Origin: Streptomyces sp. BK340
GTDB taxonomy: Bacteria; Actinomycetota; Actinomycetes; Streptomycetales; Streptomycetaceae
DNA length: 47,803 nt
Assembly: GCF_007827595.1 (NCBI RefSeq)
Contig: NZ_VISR01000047.1
Coordinates: 1 to 47,803 of the forward strand
Direction: 5' to 3'
Shown here: positions 1 to 8,962 of the stretch, piece after piece
Layout: each line of letters begins with the position of its first letter
How positions within the stretch are numbered: position 1 is the stretch's first letter
The notes under the pieces: generated by a model
What the model was told of the DNA's origin: nothing
What the model saw: the letters and a program-made list of their open reading frames with translations, nothing else
The model's database searches: none
Made by a program: the position numbers and the translations under genes

Positions 1-591
1 CCGCTCCCGCTCCACGAGCAGCGGCATCGCGTCCGACGCGGTCACCAACTCGCGCAACGGATACCGGGACAGCACCGCGTCCACCTCGGGTGACAACGCG
101 GCCTTCAGGCGGTGGTGCACCGACAAGGTGTCGTCGCCGAGAGCCCGCGCCGCGGCCAGGACCAGGTCCCGCTGCGGTCCCTTGGGCACTCCCGCGGCCG
201 CACGCTCGTAGAGGTCGGCGCCCTCCTCCAGGACCAGGCCGGTGTCGATGCCCGCCGGGATCTTGACGGAGGCCGTGTGCCGCCAGGTCGCCAGCGGATG
301 GCTCCACGCCTCGACGCGGAAGGTCCAGCGACCGGTGGCGTCCGGGGTGACCTCCGCGCCCCACAGATCGCTGCCGGGGGACAGTTCGCGCATCGGGGTC
401 CAGGGGCCACGGCGGCCCGCCGGATCGCGCAGGACGACGTTGGCGCCGATCGCGTCGTGCCCCTCGCGGAACACGGTGGCCGTGACCTGGAACGTCTCTC
501 CGGGCACCGCCTTCGCCGGGCGCTTGCCGCACTCCACGGCCGGCCGTACGTCACGTACCGGTACACGGCCGATGGCCGGGGTCCTGCGCAT
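1..591 (-). CDS. glgE: GlgE, alpha-1,4-glucan:maltose-1-phosphate maltosyltransferase (N-terminal part, runs off the window)
   Basis: The open frame starts at ATG 591 and continues without a stop to base 1 (197 codons), so only the N-terminal domain is present. The start has a strong ribosome binding site (GGAGGTGA) 5 nt upstream. The readable part matches the GlgE N-terminal domain: RIPV-type start (IGRVPVRDVRPAVECGKRP), GETFQVTATVFREGHD, LRDPAGRRGPWTPMREL and IPAGIDTGLVLEEGADLYERA. GlgE transfers maltose from maltose-1-phosphate to growing alpha-1,4-glucans in the cytoplasm, linking trehalose/TreS-Pep2 metabolism to glycogen. The catalytic GH13 barrel lies outside the window. A glgX gene sits nearby on the other strand, which fits a glycogen locus. 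The identification comes from remembered family sequence; the truncation is only the window edge. Confidence 0.9.
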   Translation of the reverse strand, partial: MRRTPAIGRVPVRDVRPAVECGKRPAKAVPGETFQVTATVFREGHDAIGANVVLRDPAGRRGPWTPMRELSPGSDLWGAEVTPDATGRWTFRVEAWSHPLATWRHTASVKIPAGIDTGLVLEEGADLYERAAAGVPKGPQRDLVLAAARALGDDTLSVHHRLKAALSPEVDAVLSRYPLRELVTASDAMPLLVERER

Positions 592-610
592 GGATCTCAC
601 CTCCGCCGTG

Positions 611-641
611 CGCGAAGCCGGGCCCGAGGCCCGGCTTCGCG
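611..641 (-). terminator. Perfect 12-bp stem-loop between DUF5133 gene and glgE
   Basis: CGCGAAGCCGGG (611-622) pairs perfectly with CCCGGCTTCGCG (630-641) around a 7-nt loop. It lies after the DUF5133 gene and only about 10 nt before the glgE Shine-Dalgarno. It can act as a terminator for the upstream gene or, because it is inside the probable glgE leader, as an attenuator. There is no U-tract, which is normal for streptomycete terminators. Confidence 0.55.
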
Positions 642-699
642 ATCCGAGAAACGGTTCGGCTGCTGCCGCCCCGTGGGGATTGCCGAGTACGGTGCCACG

Positions 700-999
700 T
701 CAGGGGCTTGGTGCCGTGGAACGCCGCTCCGGTGGTGGTGCCCTCCGGGCCCCCCGCCCCGACTGCGGCCGCCTGTCCTGGTCGCGCAGATAGCCGGCCA
801 GGCTGGAGCGCAGATAGCGCTCCGCGGCGTCCGCTGCCTCCCGGGCGCAGCGCTTTCCCATCAGCACGCACAAGGTGTAGCCCGAGTCCTCGAAAGTGGC
901 CCGGACCGTGCGGTCGTGGGGCTTGGCGAGCATCACGCGCTCCCATGCCCGGTAACGCCGCAACTGCCGGGCCACTTCGGCCTTGGCGGGTAGCAGCAT
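700..999 (-). CDS. DUF5133-family protein
   Basis: Small protein (99 aa from ATG 999) beginning MLLPAKAEVARQLRRYRAWE, followed by ATFEDSGYTLCVLMGKRC and AREAADAAERYL. This is the signature of the streptomycete DUF5133 family, whose members usually start with MLxPAKAEV; that is why I chose ATG 999 over the longer frame beginning at 1107 or 1128, which has no ribosome binding site. GGAAGGTGAAGAGGG lies upstream of the chosen start. The last about 25 residues are Arg/Pro/Ser-rich and probably disordered. Function is unknown; these proteins are often found near regulatory ATPase-like proteins in Streptomyces. It diverges from the ATPase-like gene at 1303. Confidence 0.75.
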   Translation of the reverse strand: MLLPAKAEVARQLRRYRAWERVMLAKPHDRTVRATFEDSGYTLCVLMGKRCAREAADAAERYLRSSLAGYLRDQDRRPQSGRGARRAPPPERRSTAPSP

Positions 1000-1302
1000 G
1001 ACCCTCTTCACCTTCCACGCTCTCGACTGGGCGCGTTCCCGACGGTCGGGTGGTGTCCGCGCAGGGGAGGGCACGGCACCGTTACGGCGATCGAGGCTTT
1101 CACTCATGGTGCACGTACGGCCACGCAACGTCCTGTTGGATCTTCAACCATCCGCCGTTCGGGAGGCTCGTGTTGCACGAATGGCGTAGTGACCCCACTG
1201 TGGAGGTGACTCAGAAGCGATCGGCGCTCACGCTCGGTGTCCGGGACTCTCCCGGACGCCGGCACGGGGAGCGGGAGCTTCGCGGGTGAGGAGCAAGCGA
1301 CG

Positions 1303-1811
1303 ATGAAGACCGCAGTGCCCTGCTACTACCACCTGGACGTGGAAGTCAGCCCGGAAAGGGTGGGACAGGTCAGCCGCATTCTGGCCGCCCATCTCCGCTA
1401 CTGGGACCTCGAGAACCTCGTGGTTCCCGTCTGTCACGGTGCCGAACTGCTGCTGCACGCGATCGACGAGCACGCCTCGGACAAGAACACGTCGATCGAG
1501 ATGTGGTGGAACGGCCAGCATCTCATCACAGCCGTCGGCGGCGACGACCGTGACCTGCGCCCGGATCAGGACCTGCGGGCGTGCCTGGCGGACATCGCCG
1601 CCATGAGCGACGGCTGGGGCTGCTGTGCCTCGGAGGGCGGCGCCAAGATCATCTGGTTCTCGCAACGGGCACGTGCCGGCGAGCGGGTCCCGCTGGTCCC
1701 GACCGCTCCGGCGCCGAGCCTCAACCAGGGGCTCCAGGTGCCCCGCGAGCTCCAGGTGCTCGCCCTGGCCGCCCCGGCGGACGCCGTGGACGGCGTCCTG
1801 GAGGGCGCCCG

Positions 1812-1815
<4 letters not shown>
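1303..1815 (+). CDS. Degenerate HATPase (GHKL)-like protein, coupled to glgX
   Basis: 170 aa protein starting at ATG 1303, with GGTGAGGAG about 10 nt upstream. Sequence (MKTAVPCYYHLDVEV, then AELLLHAIDEHASDK, then MWWNGQHLITAVGGDDRDL and DGWGC) resembles the anti-sigma-factor type GHKL ATPases found beside streptomycete glycogen genes. The N-box position reads ELLLHAIDEH, with His where the Mg-ATP-binding Asn normally sits, and the G1 box has no clean DxGxG, so nucleotide binding may be lost. Its stop codon overlaps the GTG start of glgX in GTGA, so the two are translationally coupled. The C-terminal about 40 residues (PTAPAPSLNQGLQVPRELQV) look extended. Role unknown; a regulatory or scaffold function with GlgX is inference only. 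Confidence 0.75.
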
Positions 1816-3980
<2,165 letters not shown>

Positions 3981-3981
3981 C

Positions 3982-4282
3982 ATGCTCTTGGACGGCCGTA
4001 TGGCGAAACGGAGCGGGAAGCAGAGGCCGCTCGTCGGCGTGCCCGAGAGCATCGTCCTGCCGGCGGCAGCGGACGGCCGGCGTCACAGCATCGCTACCGC
4101 GGACGGCGGGATGCTCTGCGGACGCCTCGACGGGGTGCCGGTGGTGGTGGAAGGCCGAAGTGGCGCAGGCCGCTGCCGTCGAGCCGGCCAGGGACCTCGC
4201 CGAAGACGCCGGCGTCGAAGTGACCTGGGCCGCCTCCCCGGAGCCGGGCGCCTGGACCGGTCGGGTCGGACCGGTCCGCTGA
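3982..4282 (+). pseudogene. Frameshifted small gene downstream of glgX (unrecognised)
   Basis: Immediately after the glgX stop, ATG 3982 opens a frame (MLLDGRMAKRSGKQRPLVGV, ATADGGMLCGRLDGVPVVVE) with normal streptomycete third-position GC. Near 4140-4160, at a GGTGGTGGTGG run, coding character switches to the next frame, which reads AEVAQAAAVEPARDLAEDAG, then VEVTWAASPEPGAWTGRVGP and ends at TGA 4280-4282. Joined, the two parts would give a protein of about 100 aa; as written neither frame is complete. I do not recognise the family. A slip in the GTG repeat, or a sequencing error there, would explain it. If intact it would be co-transcribed with glgX. Confidence 0.45.
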
Positions 4283-4338
4283 GGTCACCTCCCGCCGCTC
4301 ACGCTGAACCGGCTCAGCGTGAGCGGCGGGAGGTGACC
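4283..4338. terminator. 25-bp perfect stem-loop, bidirectional terminator
   Basis: Bases 4283-4307 pair without mismatch with 4314-4338 around the 6-nt loop ACCGGC. It separates convergent transcription of the glgX unit and the VOC gene. The right arm overlaps the last eight codons of the VOC gene, so the coding end itself forms part of the hairpin. Confidence 0.8.
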
Positions 4339-5123
4339 GTGAACTGGGCGCCGTCCGGGTCCCGGAGGATCGCCTCGTCCTCCCGCTCGCTCAGGACGCT
4401 GCCGCCGTGCTTCTCGGCGGCCCGTGCGCACCCCGCCACGTCGGCCACCGCGAAGTGGATCTGCCAGTGCGGTCGTACGGAGGGGTCCGGGGCCGACTCC
4501 GCCGCGCCCGAGTCGATGCGCGCCACCACGTCACCCCGGCTGCGCAGCACCACCTCGCCGCCCTCGTACTCGACCTCGCAGCAGCCCGGTTTGCCGGAGG
4601 CCCAGTCGAGGATCTCGCCGTAGAAGAGCGCGGAGTCGAAGGCGTTGCGGGTATGCAGCCGGATGAAGGTCGGGGCGGCCCGCCGCCAGGCCTCCCAGTT
4701 GCCGACCAGCTCGCCCTCCCAGATCCCGAAGGTGGCCCCGTCCCGGTCCGCGAGCAGTGCCGCCCGTCCCGGCGGGAAGGACAGGGGACCCACGGCCGCC
4801 GTACCGCCGCGCTCCCGCGCCCGCGACACCGCCTCGTCCGCGTCCGGCACGGCGAAGTACGGGGTCCAGGCCACCGCCATCTGCCACATGGCGGCGACCG
4901 CGGCGATCCCGGCGACCGGCACACCGTCGGCCAGCGCGATCCGGAAGTGCTCGCCGAGCTTGGCACCGCGCCACCGCCAGCCGAACAGCGCGGAGTAGAA
5001 CTCCTGGGTGGCCGCCAGGTCGCGGCTGGTCAGGCTCACCCAGCACGGGGAACCGAAGACGGAGTGCGTGGAGATGATGTCCCTCGTCCTCGGTCCACCG
5101 CTGGCAGGCGTTTCATGGTTCAT
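4314..5123 (-). CDS. Two-domain VOC (glyoxalase/bleomycin-resistance fold) protein
   Basis: 269 aa from ATG 5123. Two tandem VOC modules are visible: residues about 20-130 (VFGSPCWVSLTSRDLAATQE, FYSALFGW) and about 145-265 (APTFIRLHTRNAFDSALFYG, then HWQIHFAVADVAGCARAAEK and LRDPDGAQFTV). This layout is that of the streptomycete VOC proteins often annotated as hydroxylase or glyoxalase-like. The metal ligand pattern is not complete enough to name a substrate. Its 3' end is embedded in the 25-bp hairpin at 4283-4338. It diverges from the ANTAR gene at 5251, with 127 bp between them. No good Shine-Dalgarno is visible at the chosen start; a longer frame to 5135 is possible. Confidence 0.85.
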   Translation of the reverse strand: MNHETPASGGPRTRDIISTHSVFGSPCWVSLTSRDLAATQEFYSALFGWRWRGAKLGEHFRIALADGVPVAGIAAVAAMWQMAVAWTPYFAVPDADEAVSRARERGGTAAVGPLSFPPGRAALLADRDGATFGIWEGELVGNWEAWRRAAPTFIRLHTRNAFDSALFYGEILDWASGKPGCCEVEYEGGEVVLRSRGDVVARIDSGAAESAPDPSVRPHWQIHFAVADVAGCARAAEKHGGSVLSEREDEAILRDPDGAQFTVTSRRSR

Positions 5124-5250
5124 GGAAGTCGCGTCCTGGTCTCGGGGTCCGGCGCCCACCGGTCTGGCACCAGTGTCCAACCGGAACCGGGTGCGGTGCC
5201 TGTCGAGTACCCCGGTGGCGGGGGGCCAGGCGGGTGAGCACGATGGAGGC

Positions 5251-5607
5251 ATGGGAGAGACGGAACCCGACCGGATCGCCGAGCTGCAGGCCGAAGTGGA
5301 CCAGTTGAAGGAGGCCGTGGCCTCCCACGCTGTCATCGACCAGGCCATCGGGATGATGGTCGCCCTCGGTCGGGTGACACCCGACCAGGGGTGGGAGGTG
5401 CTGAAGGACGTCTCCCAGCACACCAACATCAAGCTGCGCAGCATCGCGGAACTGATCCTCGTCTGGGGGCGCCGGGGTGAGATACCGCCCGCGCTCCGAG
5501 CGGCGCTGGAGGACGCCCTGGACCGGCACGGGCCCGTCCAGATCCCCGGGACCGCCGAGGCCATCCCGGCCGGCACGGAGGAGAGCCCCGGCAGCGTGGA
5601 GGACTGA
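5251..5607 (+). CDS. ANTAR-domain protein (putative RNA-binding antiterminator)
   Basis: 118 aa. A short coiled coil (residues about 5-25, ELQAEVDQLKEAVASH) leads into an ANTAR three-helix domain (about 17-72: HAVIDQAIGMMVALGRVTPD, QGWEVLKDVSQHTNIKLRSI). ANTAR domains bind paired RNA hairpins to block termination; here no GAF, PAS or receiver sensor domain is fused, so the input is unknown. The start is ATG 5251; GGGTGAG lies 13 nt upstream and GGAGG only 1 nt upstream, so the exact start is not certain. It converges on the SigB-type sigma gene at 5656. Confidence 0.85.
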   Translation: MGETEPDRIAELQAEVDQLKEAVASHAVIDQAIGMMVALGRVTPDQGWEVLKDVSQHTNIKLRSIAELILVWGRRGEIPPALRAALEDALDRHGPVQIPGTAEAIPAGTEESPGSVED

Positions 5608-5637
5608 GGGCCCGGCCCGCGTCCGCGAGGTGCCGCG

Positions 5638-5681
5638 CCGGCCTCCGTCGGGTGCTCAGCCGGCCTCCGCCAGGTGCTCGG
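5638..5681. repeat. 22-bp tandem duplication at the 3' end of the sigma gene
   Basis: Two imperfect copies (5638-5659 and 5660-5681, CCGGCCTCCGnCnGGTGCTC) lie head to tail. The second copy encodes the last residues of the sigma factor (AEHLAEAG); the first lies just past its stop. This looks like a local slippage duplication, now partly diverged. Confidence 0.6.
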
Positions 5682-6471
5682 CCGACGCCTCCGCGAGCAG
5701 TTCCTCCCGCAGCCGCTCGAAGCAGCCGCTGAGCAGCCGGGAGACGTGCATCTGGGAGATACCCAGCTGCTGGGCGATCCGGCTCTGCGTCATCCCGTCG
5801 AAGAACCGCAGGTAGAGGATGATCCGCTCACGCTCGGGCAGCGCCTGGAGACACGGCTTGACCGAGGCGCGGTCGACCACGAGGTCGAAGCCGGGGTCCG
5901 CCTCGCCGAGCGAGTCACCGAGCGCGTACCCCTCCGTCCCGGACACCTCGGCGTCCAGCGACAGGGCCGAGAAGCACTCCAGGGCCTCCATACCGGCGTG
6001 CACCTCGGCCTCGCTGAGCTTCGTGTGCGCGGCTATCTCGGCGACGGTGGGCGCCCGGCCGGCCGTGGTCTGGGCCAGTTCCTTGAGGGCGCCGCGGACC
6101 CGGTTGCGCAGGTCCTGCACCCGGCGCGGCACATGCAGCGTCCACATGTGGTCGCGGAAGTGGCGCTTGATCTCACCGGTGACCGTGGGTACCGCGTACG
6201 CCTCGAAGGCGCGGCCACGGGCCGGGTCGTAGTGGTCGACGGCCTTCACCAGGCCGAGGGCGGCCACCTGGTACAGGTCCTCCAGGGACTCCCCGCGGCC
6301 CCGGAACCGTACGGCGATCCGCTCGGCCATGGGCAGCCAGAGCCGGACCAGTTCGTCCCGGAGCGCCTGGCGCTCGGGACCGTCCGGCAGCCGCGCGAGC
6401 CGCTCGAAGGACTCGGCCGTGTCGGGGGCGTCGTCATGGGGGTGAGGCTTCGTGCTGCCGGTGACAGGCAT
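5656..6471 (-). CDS. RNA polymerase sigma factor, SigB/SigF/SigG subfamily
   Basis: 271 aa from ATG 6471, with GGGAA 7 nt upstream. Region 2 (ESLEDLYQVAALGLVKAVDH, YDPARGRAFEAYAVPTVTGE, IKRHFRDHMW) and the LHVPRRVQDLRNR boundary into region 3 are classic for SigB/F-type factors, and region 4 carries the helix-turn-helix MTQSRIAQQLGISQMHVSRL. Streptomycetes hold about nine such factors, acting in osmotic/oxidative stress and differentiation, usually controlled by anti-sigma partner switching. No anti-sigma gene is adjacent; two SpoIIE-type phosphatases elsewhere in the window are candidates for such a network only by family. The upstream region carries a matching SigB-type promoter. Confidence 0.95.
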   Translation of the reverse strand: MPVTGSTKPHPHDDAPDTAESFERLARLPDGPERQALRDELVRLWLPMAERIAVRFRGRGESLEDLYQVAALGLVKAVDHYDPARGRAFEAYAVPTVTGEIKRHFRDHMWTLHVPRRVQDLRNRVRGALKELAQTTAGRAPTVAEIAAHTKLSEAEVHAGMEALECFSALSLDAEVSGTEGYALGDSLGEADPGFDLVVDRASVKPCLQALPERERIILYLRFFDGMTQSRIAQQLGISQMHVSRLLSGCFERLREELLAEASAEHLAEAG

Positions 6472-6537
6472 CGCGCGCGCTTCCCTCAGCGGTTGCTGGA
6501 TCCGGGCGTGCCTCCTGTCCGAAGCACTGTTCTGCGG

Positions 6538-6562
6538 ATTCCCGCTGAAGGATAGATCAAAC
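6538..6562 (-). promoter_or_regulatory. SigB-type promoter for the sigma gene
   Basis: On the minus strand GTTTG (6562-6558) and GGGAAT (6543-6538) are spaced by 14 bp, close to the streptomycete SigB-class pattern GNNTN-N14-16-GGGTAC/T. This would give a leader of about 60 nt and suggests autoregulation. Pattern match only. Confidence 0.45.
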
Positions 6563-6641
6563 AATTCGTGTGATATCGGGCATGAGGTGTGCGGGGTCGC
6601 TCCCGGCCGCCCGCTCTTGACCGCCTCTTGAGGCGCGATAC

Positions 6642-6661
6642 CTCTGTAACAGAGATAATCT
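6642..6661 (+). promoter_or_regulatory. MarR operator overlapping a leaderless promoter
   Basis: CTCTGT (6642-6647), one base, ACAGAG (6649-6654) is a perfect palindrome of the size MarR dimers bind. The -10 hexamer TAATCT (6656-6661) follows by one base and lies exactly 6 nt before the GTG start at 6668, predicting a leaderless mRNA repressed by its own product. Confidence 0.6.
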
Positions 6662-6667
6662 TCAGGA

Positions 6668-7120
6668 GTGGAGTCCGGTTTCCCCGAGGAGCTGGCCGAC
6701 GCACTCGTCCGGATCCAGCGGCTGATCCGGCGCAGGCTGCGCGGCGGGCTGACCCTGCCGCGGCTGCGCGGCGCCGAGGTGGAGCTGCTGCGCCTGGTCG
6801 AGAGCCGGCCCGGCATCGGCATCTCGGAGGCCGCCCGGGCCCTGCACCTGGCGGGCAACTCCGTGTCGACGCTGGTCAACCACCTCGTTCGGGACGGCTA
6901 CCTGATCCGCGAGACGGACCCCGCCGACCGGCGGGCCGCCCGCCTGCTGCTCACCGAGGCCGCCGAGCAACGGCTCGGGGACTGGCAGCGCCGCCGGGCC
7001 GAACTGGTCGGCCGGCACGTGGCCCGGCTGGACGAGGCGGACCGGGAGGCCCTGCGCGCGGCCCTGCCGGCGCTGCGCAGGCTGGCCGTCACCCTGCACG
7101 AGGAGGCCGAGGAGACATGA
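6668..7120 (+). CDS. MarR-family transcriptional regulator
   Basis: 150 aa from GTG 6668. Winged-helix core is clear: LRGAEVELLRLVESRPGIGI, SEAARALHLAGNSVSTLVNH (recognition helix region), LVRDGYLIRETDPADRRAAR (wing) and LLLTEAAEQRL. First gene of an operon: its stop overlaps the ATG of the ABC ATPase (ATGA at 7117-7120). The palindrome at 6642-6654 overlapping the promoter suggests it represses its own operon and is released by the ligand exported by the transporter. The AGGA before the GTG abuts the start codon and cannot serve as a Shine-Dalgarno, which supports leaderless translation. Confidence 0.93.
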   Translation: MESGFPEELADALVRIQRLIRRRLRGGLTLPRLRGAEVELLRLVESRPGIGISEAARALHLAGNSVSTLVNHLVRDGYLIRETDPADRRAARLLLTEAAEQRLGDWQRRRAELVGRHVARLDEADREALRAALPALRRLAVTLHEEAEET

Positions 7121-7956
7121 CGAGCGACACCCCCGCCCCGCCCGCCGAAGCCGTCGCCTGCACCCGTCTCTGCTACGCCTTCGGGGACACCAGGGCGGTC
7201 GACGAACTCGACCTGGCCGTCCGTGAGGGCGAGGTGTTCGGACTGCTCGGGCCCAACGGCGCCGGAAAGACCTCCGCGATCCGCTGCATCACCACACTCC
7301 TCCCGGTGCCGGCCGGCATGGTCCGGGTCTTCGGGCACGACGTCGCCAAGGAGCGCATGGCGGTACGCCGGCTCCTCGGCTACGTCCCGCAGCAGCTGTC
7401 CGCCGACAGCGGGCTCACCGGACGGGAGAACGTCGCCCTGTTCGCCCGGGTCTTCGACGTGCCGCGCCGCGAGCGCGGCGAGCGTGTCGCCCAGGCCCTG
7501 GCCGCCGTCGGGCTCGCCGGAGCCGCCGACCGGCTCGCCGGCACCTACTCCGGCGGCATGGTCCGCCGCCTCGAACTCGCCCAGGCGCTGGTCAGCGCGC
7601 CCCGGCTGCTGATCCTGGACGAGCCCACCATCGGTCTGGACCCGATCGCGCGCACCGGCGTCTGGGAACACATCAACGCCGTACGCGCCGCCACCGGCAT
7701 GACGGTTCTGGTCACCACCCACTACATGGACGAGGCCGACCAGTACTGCGACCGGGTCGGTCTGATGCACCGCGGCCGCGTCCGCGCCCTGGGCACCCCG
7801 GCCGAGCTGCGCCGGGGCCTCGCCGAACGCCGGGGCACGGGCGCCGTGCCCACGCTGGAGGACGTCTTCCGCGACGTCGCCGGCAGCGGCCTCGACTCCG
7901 GAGGAGGTTTCCGCGATGTCCGAAGCACCCGCCGCACCGCGCACCGCGTCGGCTGA
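7117..7956 (+). CDS. ABC transporter ATP-binding protein (DrrA-like)
   Basis: 279 aa. Walker A GPNGAGKT (residues 45-52), Q-loop YVPQQ, signature YSGGMVRRLELAQAL, Walker B LLILDEP and switch His in TTHYMDEAD are all intact. The order and the DrrA-like sequence fit exporters of drugs or lipids that pair with a single ABC-2 permease. It starts in the overlap with marR and its 3' end overlaps the permease start by 41 bp, so the three genes are tightly coupled. The substrate cannot be told from sequence. Confidence 0.95.
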   Translation: MTSDTPAPPAEAVACTRLCYAFGDTRAVDELDLAVREGEVFGLLGPNGAGKTSAIRCITTLLPVPAGMVRVFGHDVAKERMAVRRLLGYVPQQLSADSGLTGRENVALFARVFDVPRRERGERVAQALAAVGLAGAADRLAGTYSGGMVRRLELAQALVSAPRLLILDEPTIGLDPIARTGVWEHINAVRAATGMTVLVTTHYMDEADQYCDRVGLMHRGRVRALGTPAELRRGLAERRGTGAVPTLEDVFRDVAGSGLDSGGGFRDVRSTRRTAHRVG

Positions 7957-8773
7957 TCCCACCGTCGCCGGCACCGCCCTGCTGCTCACCCCGCCCAGGC
8001 CCCGCGCGGGCTGGCGGCTGCTGCCCGCCCGGGTCGGCGCGATGTGCGCCGTCGAACTGCAGAAGCTGCGCCACGACCGCACCGAGCTGTACACGCGCGC
8101 CGTCCAGCCCGCCCTGTGGCTGCTGATCTTCGGCCAGACCTTCACCCGGATCCACGCGATACCCACCGGCGGCATTCCCTACATCGACTACCTGGCGCCC
8201 GGCATCATCGCCCAGTCCGCGATGTTCATCGCCATCTTCTACGGCATACAGATCATCTGGGAGCGCGACGCGGGCATCCTGAACAAGCTCCTGGTCACAC
8301 CGACCCCGCGTTCGGCGCTGATCACCGGCAAGGCGTTCGCGGCCGGAGTGAAGTCGCTGATCCAGGCCGTCGTGGTCGTCCTCATCGCCGCCGTGCTGGG
8401 TGTGGCCCTCACCTGGAACCCGCTGAAGCTGCTCGGTGTCGCCGCGGCCGTGGTCCTCGCCTCCGCGTTCTTCTCGTGCCTGTCGATGACCATCGCGGGC
8501 ATCGTCCTCAGCCGCGACCGGCTGATGGGCTTCGGGCAGGCGATCACGATGCCGCTGTTCTTCGGCTCCAACGCCCTGTACCCCGTCTCGGTGATGCCGG
8601 GCTGGCTCCAGGCCGTCAGCAAGGCCAATCCGCTCAGTTACCAGGTCGACGCCCTGCGTGGCCTGCTGCTGGGCACGCCCGCCCACCTCGCCGCCGACTT
8701 CGGCGTCCTGGCGGTGGCCGCCGCCCTGGGCATCGCCGCGGCTTCCTCACTGCTCGGCCGGCTGGCCCGTTGA
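7916..8773 (+). CDS. ABC-2 type transporter permease (DrrB-like)
   Basis: 285 aa from ATG 7916, with GGAGGAGG about 9 nt upstream inside the ATPase gene. After a cytoplasmic N-terminus (about 50 aa) there are about six membrane segments, among them AVQPALWLLIFGQTF, YLAPGIIAQSAMFIAIFYGI, SLIQAVVVVLIAAVLGVALT, LLGVAAAVVLASAFFSCLSM and FGVLAVAAALGIAAASSLLG. The FFGSNALYPVSVMPGWLQAV segment before the last helix is typical of ABC-2 permeases. Together with the upstream ATPase it forms the exporter controlled by the MarR gene. Confidence 0.94.
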   Translation: MSEAPAAPRTASADPTVAGTALLLTPPRPRAGWRLLPARVGAMCAVELQKLRHDRTELYTRAVQPALWLLIFGQTFTRIHAIPTGGIPYIDYLAPGIIAQSAMFIAIFYGIQIIWERDAGILNKLLVTPTPRSALITGKAFAAGVKSLIQAVVVVLIAAVLGVALTWNPLKLLGVAAAVVLASAFFSCLSMTIAGIVLSRDRLMGFGQAITMPLFFGSNALYPVSVMPGWLQAVSKANPLSYQVDALRGLLLGTPAHLAADFGVLAVAAALGIAAASSLLGRLAR

Positions 8774-8848
8774 TCTTGCCGCCGAGTGAAATACGGCACG
8801 CGGCCGCAACCCGCCCCAGGCCCCCGTGACGGGATTCTTCCTGGGCAG

Positions 8849-8870
8849 CGCTTGATCACCGATCAAAGCG
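8849..8870. promoter_or_regulatory. Inverted repeat CGCTTGATC/GATCAAAGCG
   Basis: CGCTTGATC (8849-8857), 3 bp, GATCAAAGCG (8861-8870): a near-perfect dyad with one bulged A, between the permease end and the promoter at 8905. It could be a weak terminator of the marR operon or an operator for the next gene; TTGATC/GATCAA arms are AT-rich for this genome, which favours a protein site. Confidence 0.4.
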
Positions 8871-8904
8871 GGCGAACCCCCTGGCCACAGCGCATTCTGC
8901 TCAT

Positions 8905-8932
8905 TTGACAGTGCGCTGAGCGCACAGATAGA
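8905..8932 (+). promoter_or_regulatory. Promoter with a dyad in the spacer, upstream of the 8963 gene
   Basis: A consensus -35 TTGACA (8905-8910) is followed 16 bp later by a weak -10 GATAGA (8927-8932). The spacer contains GTGCGCT-G-AGCGCAC (8911-8925), a perfect 7+7 bp palindrome. A protein bound there would block RNA polymerase or, if MerR-like, remodel the spacer. Confidence 0.5.
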
Positions 8933-8962
8933 CAGCAGCTCTCCGAGGTCGAGAGGGGCACC

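Noticed and set aside
5183..5204. GGAACC...GTC ECF-type (SigE-like) promoter before the ANTAR gene
   Set aside because: The spacer between GGAACC and GTC is only about 13 bp, shorter than the usual 15-16, and the -10 context is poor.
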